NCBI GenBank assembly: GCA_026182355.1
Contig: JAPFBL010001043.1
Span: 1 to 64,000, forward strand
Origin: Hermatobates lingyangjiaoensis
Lineage: Eukaryota > Arthropoda > Insecta > Hemiptera > Hermatobatidae
DNA length: 64,000 nt
Direction of reading: 5' to 3'
Each line of letters begins with the position of its first letter. The first letter of the stretch is position 1. A model generated the notes under the pieces. The model made no database searches and had not been told where the DNA came from. It saw only the letters and a list, made by a program, of their open reading frames with translations. Both the position numbers and the translations under genes were made by a program. Below, in pieces: positions 7,776 to 17,454 of the stretch.

Positions 7776-7958
7776 CTAACATTGTTAGATATCAATGTTA
7801 GTTGTTAAACTTCTTTTTTTAATTTTCTAACTAACATTGTTGGTTAACAATGCTAGTATTAAACAATAACTATTTATTTTTTAACTAGCATTGTTAGTAA
7901 TTAACTCTTTTTGTTTATTTTATTTTCAGTGTTAAAAGCATTGTAACTAACATTGTTG
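7776..7958. repeat. Iteron-like repeats CTARCATTGTT
   Basis: Direct copies start at 7776 (CTAACATTGTTAG), 7831 (CTAACATTGTTGG), 7885 (CTAGCATTGTTAG) and 7947 (CTAACATTGTTGTG), spaced 55, 54 and 62 bases. The first two are each followed by an inverted partner (CAATGTTAG at 7793-7801; AACAATGCTAG at 7846-7856), giving hairpins. Regular spacing of about five helical turns is typical of binding sites for an initiator or repressor protein. Confidence 0.65.
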
Positions 7959-7991
7959 TGTATAGTTTTTATTTTTGGCACACTGAAAATA
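7921..7991. repeat. 11 bp inverted repeat TATTTTCAGTG / CACTGAAAATA
   Basis: Exact arms at 7921-7931 and 7981-7991 enclose the fourth iteron copy. The 49-base gap is too long for a simple terminator, so a looping or protein-binding role is more likely. Confidence 0.5.
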
Positions 7992-8032
7992 ACTTTTGAA
8001 TTTTCCTAAAAATTCTAAAAAGTTAAAATCAC

Positions 8033-8059
8033 AAATTTTTGCCGCGCTTGCAAAAATTT
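8033..8059. other. Hairpin AAATTTTTGC-(CGCGCTT)-GCAAAAATTT
   Basis: Perfect 10 bp stem with a seven-base loop CGCGCTT, the only GC-rich patch in the surrounding 400 bases. It is not followed by a T-run that would fit the neighbouring minus-strand genes. Such loops can be nick sites of rolling-circle origins or protein sites; no nickase gene is visible nearby, so this stays open. Confidence 0.45.
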
Positions 8060-8127
8060 TTTAAATAAAAAATAAAATAACAAATATAATACAATACTTA
8101 TTATTTTATTTTTTTCCATTTCCCATT

Positions 8128-8220
8128 TTAAAGCCTCCCTTTTTGGATCACCATCTGTAATCCACCCTTATTAATTAGTGAAGGCTTTAATTCCCTAAAA
8201 ATAAGAGCAGATTACAGATG
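8128..8220. repeat. Two interleaved inverted repeats
   Basis: TTAAAGCCT (8128-8136) pairs with AGGCTTTAA (8182-8190), and CATCTGTAATC (8152-8162) pairs with GATTACAGATG (8210-8220). The arms alternate A-B-A'-B', so the two stems can coexist only as a pseudoknot or exclude each other. Both pairs are exact. Confidence 0.6.
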
Positions 8221-8242
8221 CTGATTCCCTTAGAAACTTAAA

Positions 8243-8263
8243 AAGACTGAATAATTCAGTCTT
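8243..8263 (-). terminator. Terminator after the truncated surface-protein gene
   Basis: AAGACTGAATAATTCAGTCTT is a perfect palindrome followed on the minus strand by TTTAAG, 14 bases past the stop of the 8277-10226 gene. Confidence 0.75.
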
Positions 8264-8276
8264 AATTGTCAAGCAA

Positions 8277-10226
8277 TTACCAAACGTTTTTTTTATTCGG
8301 TCTTTTAATTTGGTTTAAAATATCAGTTTGTAACTGAGTTTGAGTTAACACTGATTTAGTATTAGTAATTTTAATATTTTTTAAACTTTGTTCTAGATTA
8401 TCAGCATAATCCTGATAAGTTGCCATTGGTGTTCAATTTTTGCTATCTTGAATTCATTGATTAAATTTAATAATATCATCAATTGCCACTAAGTTATTAT
8501 AATCACCTGAAGAACAACCATTGTTTTGAGCTCACTGTTTAAAGTATTTTCCAGCAGTAGTATCTTTAAAAGGCAAAATAACTTGATTTTTACTTGATGC
8601 CACTTGTAAATAATAAGTAAAATTACTTTCACGTTGTTCACCAACGCTTTCTTGAACATCTATTTCGTATAAACCATTAACAGCGCCTAATTCACTCCCA
8701 GTAATTTCTGTATTTTCCCCAATTTCTTCACTTTGTCCTGTTTGAATAAAATCAGAATTTAAACCATAAATTGTTCCTGTTTCTAATACATCATCAACAG
8801 AAGACTTTGTATTTATATATACGGCTGTTGGCGAAAAAAAACCATCATCTACTGGGGGAATATTTTTCAAATTAATTTTATTTGATTTTTCAAACCAAAT
8901 TGATGTTAAACGCTGAGTAGCACCTAATTGATTAACATTAATGTTAGGTTTGTTTAAAATTGTAATAATTGAAAAAGTAAAATCATAAGTTTGTCCATTA
9001 TAATTAAAATTTACATCAATTGAATCATTAGAAAATATTCCAATTGTTCCAACTGAAAAATCTCAGATATGATTTGTTTCAGGAATAACTTTGTCATCTA
9101 ATTTTATAAAGTTAATATCTTGATCTGTTGTTTTAACTTCCACAACTCCATTACTTGCAAGCTGATCATATTTAAACCAAGTTAAATTATGATTATTGCT
9201 TACTAAAAATTTTATTTTATTTTTAATAATTGTAGGGAAAGAAAAAACATAGTATAAATTACCAGAAGAACCATTATAGTCCGCAATTGCTCAGACGTTA
9301 CCTTGAGAGTCTAAAACAATATTATAAACATTGCTAATTCCTGAGACTTCTACAGCACTAGTAGTTCCAGCTGGAATATAATACAAATTATCACCAATTA
9401 CTCAGGCGTTGCCTTGTGAGTCAAATTTAATATAATTAACATTACTAATTCCTGAGACTTCTACAGCACTAGTAGTCTCAGCTGAAATGTAATACAAATT
9501 ATCATCAAAGGTAATAACTCAGGCGTTGCCTTGTGAGTCTAAAGTAAAATTAGAACTATTAACAATGCTAATTCCTGAAATTTTTATAGCATTGGTAGTT
9601 CCTGCCGCAATGTAATACAAATTATCATCAAAGGTAATAACTCAGACATTACCATTGGCATCAAATACATCAGAACCAACATTGCTAATTCCTGAAATTT
9701 TTATAGCATTGATAGTTCCTGCCGCAATGTAATACAAATTATCATCAAAGTTAATAACTCAGGCGTTGCCTTGTGGGTCAAAAGAAATATATTTAGAATT
9801 ATAAACATTGCTAATTCCTGAGACTTCTACAGGACTGGCACTACCTGTTGCAACATAATACAAATTATGATCAAAGTTAACAACTCAGGCGTTGCCTTGT
9901 GAGTCTAAAGTAAAATTAGAACTATTAACATTGCTAGTTCCTGAGACTTCTACAGCAGGTGTAGTCCCTCCTGCCGCAACATAATACAAATTATCACCAA
10001 TTACTCAGGCATTACCTTGTGAGTCAAATTTAATATCATTAACTTTATTAACTCCTGAAATTTGATGTTTAATAAAATCAGTGTTATTAAAAGAATTAAG
10101 TCTACTTTTTACTGGCTTTAAATGATTATTAAAATTAGTATTTGTATTATTATGTAAATTTAAACTAACTAGTGGACTAGTTAAAGTCATAGTTGTTAAT
10201 GTTAAAATGCTTAATATTTTTTTCAT
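8277..10226 (-). CDS. ScARP/sarpin-like repeat surface protein, copy A, lacking the C-terminal anchor (649 aa)
   Basis: A signal peptide (MKKILSILTLTTMTLTSPLVS) is followed by six full 35-45 aa repeats plus a seventh partial one. Each begins WVI/WAI...LYYxAAG and ends FDSQGNA/V, probably propeller blades. Then come a conserved ~280 aa region and a stop shortly after QTDILNQIK. The Trp that opens each repeat is encoded by TGA. Compared with copy B (12377-15628) it lacks the last ~190 aa, including the membrane anchor, so it would be secreted or non-functional. The architecture (signal, ~40 aa repeats, conserved domain, C-terminal TM) is that of S. citri adhesion-related proteins. The family call is by architecture, not alignment. 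Confidence 0.65.
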
Positions 10227-10568
10227 GTATATATAAAATTTCCCTTTTCATTAATATTGTCAAAAGCGTATTTTCTTCTCATTGATAATTGATACAGGTG
10301 ATATATACAAAAATACTATTAAATTTTTTCAAAAAAACAGGAAAACACTTTCTTTATGCTCTTTTTTTATGTAAGAAGAAGCTAACAGTGTCTTCTTTAT
10401 TTGAATTATAACTCATTATTTTTTTTATGCAAGAAAAATTTTTTTACCTAAAATAAATAAAAACATTATTGTTAAATTACAAAGTTTCAATAAGTCTGCC
10501 AATAATTCACTATATTTATGTGTAATTTCTAAATTATTAGAAATTAAATTTAACAAAAATATAAGAAT
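10227..10568. other. Upstream region of copy A with a conserved 72-base leader
   Basis: Bases ~10258-10329 are practically identical to ~15662-15733 upstream of copy B, so the duplication includes the promoter region. Further left (10330-10568) the two differ. A weak inverted repeat (AGAAGA...TCTTCT, ~10374-10403) is the only other structure seen. Confidence 0.6.
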
Positions 10569-11254
10569 TTATTTTAAGCTCTTTTCTAATTTTTCTCCCT
10601 TTTTTTTATCTTTATCTAAATAATAATATAATTTTCAGTAGCATTTTTTATCAACATTATTTTTTATTATTTTCTTTGTATCTTTAAAACTTTCCTCCAA
10701 AAAATTATAAATGTTGTTTGGATTAACATTATATACTTGTTCAAGTGTGTTTGTATAATTGAAACATAAAAAAGTAGCATTTTTAATTATTTCTAAAATT
10801 GCATTATTAATTTTAACTTTTTTAATTTCATTTTTAACAATACTTCCAATTCAAAAGTACAATTCATCTTTTATGTACCTTCAAGGAAAAAAATTGAATT
10901 AATTTCATCTATATATGCATATCCATCATTAACAAAATGATGATAATAATGATTATCATCATCTTCTTCTTTTTCATAATTAAATCTACCAATTTCACAT
11001 TAACTTTTTGCAGATTCAAAATCATATTCTCTTATCTGTCTTTCAAAATCAGTTCATAATTCTATTTCTTCACCATTTTTATCATAATCTAAATTATTAA
11101 TTTCTTTAAATTTTCCTCAAGCTAGTGGAAAATCAAAATCATCTTTCTTTCATATGCTTACTAAGTCTAAACGTTCTTTAAAATTTAGTCAACTTGTTTC
11201 TAAATTATGATATAAATCAAAACTATTGCCTATTATTATTAATTTATTATTCAT
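10569..11254 (-). pseudogene. AbiH-like abortive-infection gene, broken
   Basis: The start MNNKLIIIGNSFDLYHNLETSW has the N-terminal AbiH hallmark (lIiGNgFDl.hgl.T.w). Near the C-terminus FLCFNYTNTLEQVY matches the AbiH FNYTdtle.vY motif. The frame is cut by an in-frame TAA after ...FESAKS (near 10999) and by an indel in a T/A-run near 10895-10900; otherwise all ~228 codons can be followed. AbiH proteins protect lactococci and others against phage by an unsettled mechanism. Its decay indicates that the defence function is no longer selected in this lineage. Confidence 0.7.
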
Positions 11255-11327
11255 ATTATATTTATCTTTCTTTATTTTATAAAAAAATATATATTTTACT
11301 CCTTTAAAAAAGAAAAACATTTTTGTT

Positions 11328-11501
11328 TTATTCTGTTCAATTGTAGCTAGTGTGTAGACTAGTGTTTTCTAATTGTTGCAAGCGAGCATATAACTTTTGT
11401 TCGCGGATTGTAGCTTTCATTCTTTTAAGAACGGCTTTGTAGAATTTGATTTGGGTTTTTACTAACAGGATTAGGTTTTTTGCTTCGATGTTTTGGTTCA
11501 T
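11328..11501 (-). CDS. Hypothetical 57-aa basic protein
   Basis: The start at 11501 has AAAGGAGAACCACCC upstream. The product is a Lys/Gln/Leu-rich helical protein (NLILLVKTQIKFYKAVLKRM), one TGA-Trp near the end, no membrane segment. Base composition is clearly less AT-rich than its neighbours, with C-ending codons (AAC, ATC, CGC), which suggests a different origin. Family unknown. Confidence 0.6.
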
Positions 11502-11618
11502 GGGTGGTTCTCCTTTTTCCTATTCTAATTTTCTCATAGATTTTTGTTATAACAACAAAAATACTATTTTAAATTTTTTGGTAAAATACTATTGACATTA
11601 AGAATGATGAGGTTATTT

Positions 11619-11894
11619 ATGTTTGAAGATTATACAAAAAAACAACGTACTGAAATTTGAGATGACTATTGCCAAAATAAGTTACCTAAATTTGACTGAC
11701 TAAGTTATAAGCAACGAATCGGTTATGATTTTAGCAAAGAAGCACCTTGCCCAAAATGCTTAAAACCAATGAACCGTAGTCAGTATGTTTTTGGTAAACA
11801 AAATTCTGGCAAAAAAGTTTGAAAAATTAGTTTTTTAACAAACAATAAAGTTGAAACTTTAGACAATCTTATCCCAGTACATGCCCATTGTTAA
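11619..11894 (+). CDS. Small HNH-type zinc protein, 91 aa
   Basis: The only plus-strand gene of the island. The start ATG 11619 has GATGAGG upstream and three TGA-Trp codons follow. A CPKC pair (about residues 46-49) and a terminal VETLDNLIPVHAHC give the Cys2...HxxC layout of HNH-type zinc cores (LDNL.plH..CN), though the ending is cut right at the last Cys. It may be a degenerate HNH nuclease or a zinc-ribbon protein. A terminator follows directly. Confidence 0.55.
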
Positions 11895-11924
11895 TTTTAA
11901 AATCCTGTTTCTTTTACCAAATGA

Positions 11925-11955
11925 TGAACTAAAGTTTCTTTTAGTTCATTTTTTA
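11925..11955 (+). terminator. Terminator of the HNH-like gene
   Basis: TGAACTAAAG / CTTTTAGTTCA stem with a short loop followed by TTTTTTATTTT on the plus strand, 30 bases after the stop. Confidence 0.7.
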
Positions 11956-12128
11956 TTTTGCTATTTTATCAAGTTAGACATAATTACCCACATTATAAAA
12001 TTAACAATAGCAAAAAAAAATAAACCTTCCTTTTTATTGCTTTGTTTATTAATTTTGCTACTAATAAATTTTAATTCACTGCTTTATTTAATTTTAAAAG
12101 TATTTTTATTTTTTTTAAAATTTTTTGT

Positions 12129-12377
12129 TTATTTAACAATTGAGTTTTTAAAAGCTAAAACTAGACTTGATGATAAAATAACTATTGCTAAACAAATTAA
12201 AACTCATATCACTTTTTTAATGGTTTCTTTCCGATTTTGAGCATCAGCAGCAAATTTACCTGCAATTGCATAGTAACTAACCATAATAACTGCAGCAACA
12301 CTAGCAACTGCTATTAAAATTGGCATTGCAATTGATAAAACATTATTTAATAAATCTTGAACATCAGTTAAAAACAT
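12129..12377 (-). CDS. Small two-TM pilin-like protein, 82 aa
   Basis: Two hydrophobic segments (residues ~12-37, VLSIAMPILIAVASVAAVIMVSYYAI, shortened here to its core, and ~58-76, WVLICLAIVILSSSLVLAF) flank a short basic/polar loop. This is the layout of VirB2/Mbov_0395-type proteins, and the gene at 2441-2752 has a similar plan. Its ATG overlaps the TAA of the large surface protein by one base (TAATG), so the two are translationally coupled. That linkage of an adhesin-like protein with a pilin-like subunit is notable. One TGA-Trp. Confidence 0.6.
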
Positions 12378-15300
12378 TATTTTTCTTCTCCTATTTCATC
12401 TTTTTCAATATCAAGGCGTTCTTGTTCAATTTCTTTTTCTCTTTTTATTTTATTTTTTCCAACAACAATTGGTTTTAATGTAAAACGATAAAACAAAGCT
12501 AACAAAATTAACGCTCCTAAAATAATGGCAGGAATAATTGCATATCATTTATTGAATGAACCACCATTATTATTATTATTATTTGATTTTGGAACATTAT
12601 TTGTCACAGTTGTATTTGTTCCATCATATGTTATAGAAACACTATCACCATACTGAATATAATCAGCAGTGTTATTAATTGTAATATCTAATGATGAACT
12701 AGTAGAATTTTTAACAGTATAATCTTTTGGATCTAAAGCTTTACCATTAATACTAATAGCTGATAATTTAGAATTATCAAATGTACCTGGTGTAAAATTA
12801 ACAGTAATTTTTGAACCCTCACTATTTGTCGCAACATTACTAACTTTTACATATAGGCTAATAGTAAAACTGAAAGTTTTACTAGCGGGTTTGTCGTTGT
12901 AACTTATAGTGTAAGTTACTTGTTCGTTGTTTTGGTAAGTTCTGCCATTTTTTGGGGGACTAACTACAACTTTAACTTCTGTTTTATCAAAATGTTGTGT
13001 GTCTTCACCTTTAATTGCAAAAGATGTTTTAATTTGATTTAAAATATCAGTTTGCAATTGAGGTTGAGTTAACCCTGATTTAGTATTAGTAATTTTAATA
13101 TTTTTTAAATTTTCTTCCAAATTATCAGCATAATCCTGATAAGTTGCCATTGGTGTTCAATTTTTGCTGTCTTGAATTCATTGATTAAGTCTAATAATGT
13201 CATCATTAGTTTTTAAATTACAAAAATCATCTGATGAATGACCATTGTCACTGGCTCACTGTAAAAAATACTTTCCAGCAGTAGTATCTTTAAAAGGCAA
13301 AATAACTTGATTTTTACTTGATACTTGTAAATAATAAGTAAAATTACTTTCACGTTGTTCACCAACGCTTTCTTGAACATCTATTTCGTATAAACCATTA
13401 ACAGCGCCTAATTCACTCCCAGTAATTTCTGTATTTTCTTTAATTTGTTTCTTTTGACCATTTTTAGTAAAATCAGCATTTAAACCATAAATGATTGCTT
13501 TTTCTGATGTATAATCAGCAAAAGGATTTGTATTTATATATACAGCAGTTGTTGAAAAAAAACCATCATCTACTGGAGGTATATTTTTCAAATCAATTTT
13601 ATTTGATTTTTCAAACCAAATTGATGTTAAACTCTGAGTAGCATCTAATTGGCTAATATTAATGTTAGGTTTGTTTAAAATTGTACTAATAAAAAAAGTA
13701 AAATCATAAGTTTGTTTATTATAATTAAAATTAACATCAATTGAATCATTAGAAAATTTTCCAATTGTTCCAACTGAAAAATCTCAAATATGATTAGTTT
13801 CAGGAATAACTTTGTTATTTAATTTTATAAAGTTAATATCTTGATCTGTTGTTTTAACTTCCACAACTCCATTACTTACAATTTCATCATATTTAAACCA
13901 AGTTAAATTCTGATTATTGCTTACTAAAAATTTTATTTTATTTTTAATGATTGTAGAGAAAGAAAAAACATAATACAAATTACCAGAAGAACCATTATAG
14001 TCCGCAATTGCTCAAATGTTACCTTGAGAGTTTAAAACAATATTATTAACTTTACTAACTCCTGAGATTTGTTGAGCATTGGCACTACCTGCCGCAATGT
14101 AATACAAATTAGCATTATAGTCAACTACTCAGACGTTACCTTGAGAGTCTAAAGTAAAATTAGAACTATTAACATTGCGAACTCCTGAGATTTGTTGAGC
14201 ATTGGGACTACCTGCCGCAACATAATACAAATTACCAGAACCATAATCAGAGTCGTCAATTACTCAGGCATTACCTTGAGAATCTAAATAAACTTTATCA
14301 ATACTACTAATTCCTGAGACTTCTACAGCAGGTGTAGTCCCAGCTGCCGCAACATAATACAAATTACCAGAACCATAATCAGAGTCGTTAATTGCTCAGA
14401 CGTTACCTTGTGAGTCAAATTTAATATCATTAACATTGCTAACTCCTGAGATTTGTTGAGCATTGGGACTACCTGCCGCAATGTAATACAAATTACTATC
14501 ATCCCCACCAATTACTCAGGCATTACCATTGGCATCAAATACAGGATAACTAACATTGTTAACTCCTGAGATTTGTTGAGCATTGGCACTACCTGCCGCA
14601 ATGTAATACAAATTAGCATTATAGTCAACTACTCAGGCGCTGCCTTGCGGATCTAAAGAAACAAATTCAGAATTATAAACATTGCTAACTCCTGAGACTT
14701 GTTGAGCATTGGTAGTCCCAGCTGGAATATAATACAAATTATTAACATTACCGTCTTTGTTAATTACTCAGACGTTACCTTGAGAGTCTAAAGTAAAATT
14801 AGAACTATTAACATTGCGAACTCCTGAGACTTCTACAGCAGGTGTAGTCCCAGCTGCCGCAACATAATACAAATTACCTTTTTCATCAATATCATAGTCA
14901 CCAATTACTCAGACGTTACCTTGTGAATCAAAAGTAATATCATCAACTTTGCTAACTCCTGAGATTTGTTGAGCATTGGGACTACCTGCCGCAATGTAAT
15001 ACAAATTACTATCATCCCCACCAATTACTCAGGCATTACCATTGGCATCAAATACAGGATAACTAACATTGTTAACTCCTGAGATTTGTTGAGCATTGGC
15101 ACTACCTGCCGCAATGTAATACAAATTACTATCAAAGTTAACAACTCAAGTGTTGCCTTGTGGGTCAAAAGAAACAAATTCAGAATTATAAACATTGCTA
15201 ACTCCTGAGATTTGTTGAGGATTGGGACTACCTGCCGCAATGTAATACAAATCACGACTATCAATTACTCAGGCATTACCTTGAGAGTCTAAAGTAAAAT

Positions 15301-15628
15301 CAGAACTATTAACATCGCTAATTACTGAGACTTCTACAGCAGGTGTAGTCCCAGCTGCCGCAACATAATACAAATTACCAGAACCATAATCAGAGTTGCC
15401 AATTACTCAGGCATTACCTTGTGAGTCAAAAGTAATATCATCAACTTTGCTAACTCCTGAGATTTGATGTTTAATAAAATCAGTGTTATTAAAAGAATTA
15501 AGTTTACTTTTTACTGGCTTTAAATTATTAAAAAAATCAGTGCTTGTATTATTATGTAAATTTAAACTAACTAGTGGGCTGGTTAAGGTCATAGTTGTTA
15601 ATGTTAAAATGCTTAATAGTTTTTTCAT
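12377..15628 (-). CDS. ScARP/sarpin-like repeat surface protein, copy B, full length (1083 aa)
   Basis: Signal peptide (MKKLLSILTLTTMTLTSP), then about eleven full repeats and one terminal partial repeat of 35-48 aa (WVI...NLYYIAAG...QQISGV...DSQGN), then the ~280 aa region shared with copy A, a beta-rich domain (about 850-1010), an Asn-rich linker, one TM (YAIIPAIILGALILLALF) and a short cytoplasmic Lys/Glu-rich tail. The protein would sit on the cell surface anchored by its C-terminus. The opening Trp of each repeat is TGA. By architecture it resembles S. citri ScARP adhesins, which mediate binding to insect cells; the repeats may fold as a beta-propeller. Ligand unknown. Confidence 0.7.
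14438..15128. repeat. 178-base exact direct repeat inside copy B
   Basis: 14438-14615 and 14951-15128 are identical base for base (offset 513), covering about one and a half protein repeats. Neighbouring repeats are only similar, so this reflects a recent duplication or gene conversion and marks a likely site for length change by recombination. Confidence 0.8.
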
Positions 15629-16013
15629 GTATATATAAAATCTCCCTTTTTTTCATTTATCTTGTCAAAAGCGTATTTTCTTCTCATTGATAATTGATAC
15701 AGGTGATATATACAAAAATACTATTAAATTTTTTTAAAATAAAAAAAATTTTTAATGAAATTAATTATAACTTCTCTATCTGTATTATAAACAAAAAGTC
15801 TCTAAATTCAAGCAAATATTATATAAAAAATAAATTATACTTTTAAAACTAGAAAAATAAAAAAAACTTTAATAACAATTAAAGTTAAAAAAGTATTAAC
15901 AGCCAAAAGAAAGTTGAAATTTTTATTTTATAATAACAAGTAAAAAGATCTAAAAGAAAAATTTTAAATAATTGACATCAAAAATTTTAATGATATCAAT
16001 TTACTTACTTAAA
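15629..16013. other. Intergenic region at the right edge of the island
   Basis: Carries the 72-base leader shared with copy A (about 15662-15733). From 15740 to 15970 nothing but AT-rich sequence is seen. ATTGACATCA / TGATATCAAT (15971-16000) can form a 10 bp stem with one G-U pair and may end the engB transcript, but it has no good U-run. No tRNA or att-like repeat was found. Confidence 0.5.
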
Positions 16014-16607
16014 CTATTTAAAAAGATATTGTGCCAGTAATTGATAACAATCATTAAGTCCTTGTTTCGTAACACTAGAAGTTATGATAATTTTTTCTGA
16101 TAATGGTAATGCTAAAACTTGATAAATTAATTTTACATTTTTTATTCGTTGATTATTACTAAGCTTATCTGCTTTAGTGCCAATAATTACTGTCGCTAAA
16201 TTATAATACTGCAAATATTGATACATTAATAAATCATTTTTACTCGGCGCATGACGTAAATCAATTAACAAACAAATTAATTTTAAATTAGTACGATGAA
16301 GTAAATACTGATCCATCATAATTTTAAAATTATCTTGCTGATGATGATTAATTTTAGCAAACCCATACCCAGGGGCATCAACAAAACGACAACTATTATT
16401 ATTAATTGCAAAAAAATTTAACATTTGAGTTTTTCCAGGATGTTGTGAAACTTTAGCCAAATGGTGTTGATTAGTTAGCATATTTAAAAAACTTGATTTA
16501 CCAACATTACTACGCCCTAAAAATAAAACTTCAGGAATATCATCATTAATTCAACCACTCTGATTGACTGCAGATGTAATATATTGTGCTTGTGTTACTA
16601 CAAACAT
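16014..16607 (-). CDS. engB: Ribosome-biogenesis GTPase EngB/YsxC
   Basis: 197 aa, the usual size for this family. Motifs in order: P-loop GRSNVGKSS (residues ~31-39), a G2/switch region with KTQMLNFF, DAPGYGFAK (G3), GTKADK (G4) and TSS (G5). It binds GTP and helps late assembly of the 50S subunit in the cytoplasm. GGGAGAG lies before ATG 16607, and the gene follows the methyltransferase stop by three bases, so the two form an operon. One TGA-Trp after residue 17. Confidence 0.95.
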
Positions 16608-16610
16608 ATC

Positions 16611-17381
16611 TTACTCTCCCTTACTAATCTCATACATAATAATATTTCCTGCTTGGGCAACATTTAATGATTCAACATTAGGCATAGTTTTAATAACTAA
16701 ATTTTGTGTAATTAACTTTGATAGCGGTTCTGATAGTCCACAACCTTCATTACCTAATAATAACATATAAGGGTTGAAATTAGTAAATTTTGTTTGCTGC
16801 ACTACTTTACTAGGTTGATGCAAATTAGTTCCTAAAATCTGATATTGACTAGTAGCTATCTCAGATAAAATTTCACAATAGTTTTTTTTAATAACTTTTA
16901 GATATAATTCTAAAAATGTACCTTGGGTTGCACGTAATACTTTAGAATTAGTAAAACTAACACAATTACCAACTAAAAAAACATTATGAAAATTAAAGGC
17001 GTTAGCACTTCGCAATAATGTTCCCAAATTACCTGGGTCTTGAATATTTTCTAATACCAAAATATTACTATGAGACTTAAAAGAAATTTGTTGATAATAA
17101 TGAGTCAAATTAATAATCCCAATCAATGGGGGGGTTGAACTAGTATGTGCTATTTTCTGCATAATTTTTGGTGTTACATAATAACATTGAACATTAATAA
17201 ATGATTCTAATGTCATTTGATCACTTGCTAAAACAGCAGTTAAAATTTTAGCTCGTTGGCACGCTAAAATTAAATTAATTCCTTCAATGACAATAAGATT
17301 AGGATTAGAATAAGCACTATTTTTAATTTTTACTCACTGGTGAACTAAAGGGTTTTGTAGTGAAGTAATTACTTTAATCAC
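16611..17381 (-). CDS. SpoU/TrmH-family RNA 2'-O-methyltransferase
   Basis: 256 aa. All three SPOUT motifs are visible: NIQDPGNLGTLLRSANAF (motif 1, about 105-122), LLGNEGCGLSE (motif 2) and SLNVAQAGNIIMYE (motif 3), with SAM bound in the knot. An N-terminal substrate-binding part (VIEGINLILAC) precedes them. It methylates a ribose in rRNA or tRNA; the exact site cannot be told. The start is taken as GTG 17381 behind AGAAGAG because no in-frame ATG exists before a conserved N-terminus. Operon with engB. Confidence 0.9.
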
Positions 17382-17454
17382 ATCAAATCATCTCTTCTCT
17401 TATATAAATTCATTAAATTTAACCTTATTAAATAACCATTGAACAATTAAAATT

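Larger units (their letters stand above)
7756..8276. other. 521-base non-coding, repeat-rich region (candidate origin/regulatory region)
   Basis: No gene could be supported here on either strand. The region holds four CTARCATTGTT repeats, an 11 bp distant inverted repeat, a hairpin with a GC-rich loop, two interleaved inverted repeats and a terminator, each listed separately. Such density between the small-gene cluster and the surface-protein gene suggests a plasmid- or phage-derived replication or control region. Confidence 0.55.

Noticed and set aside
11881..12240. Plus-strand 119-aa hydrophobic ORF
   Set aside because: It begins inside the HNH-like gene, runs through its terminator and lies opposite the pilin-like gene; hydrophobic only because of T-rich DNA.
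14323..15264. Minus-strand short ORFs in a second frame of copy B (LRQVVPMLNKSQEL repeats)
   Set aside because: Off-frame reading of the same protein repeats; the main frame is open over 1083 codons under code 4.
9240..15420. Regular 110-140 base repeats that could suggest a CRISPR array
   Set aside because: Repeat length, sequence drift and a continuous protein frame show coding repeats of the surface proteins; no cas genes or short identical repeats with unique spacers.
7104..15628. Complete prophage or autonomous plasmid
   Set aside because: No replication initiator, relaxase, Zot-like or large adsorption protein is recognisable, so only an island with mobile-element relics can be claimed.
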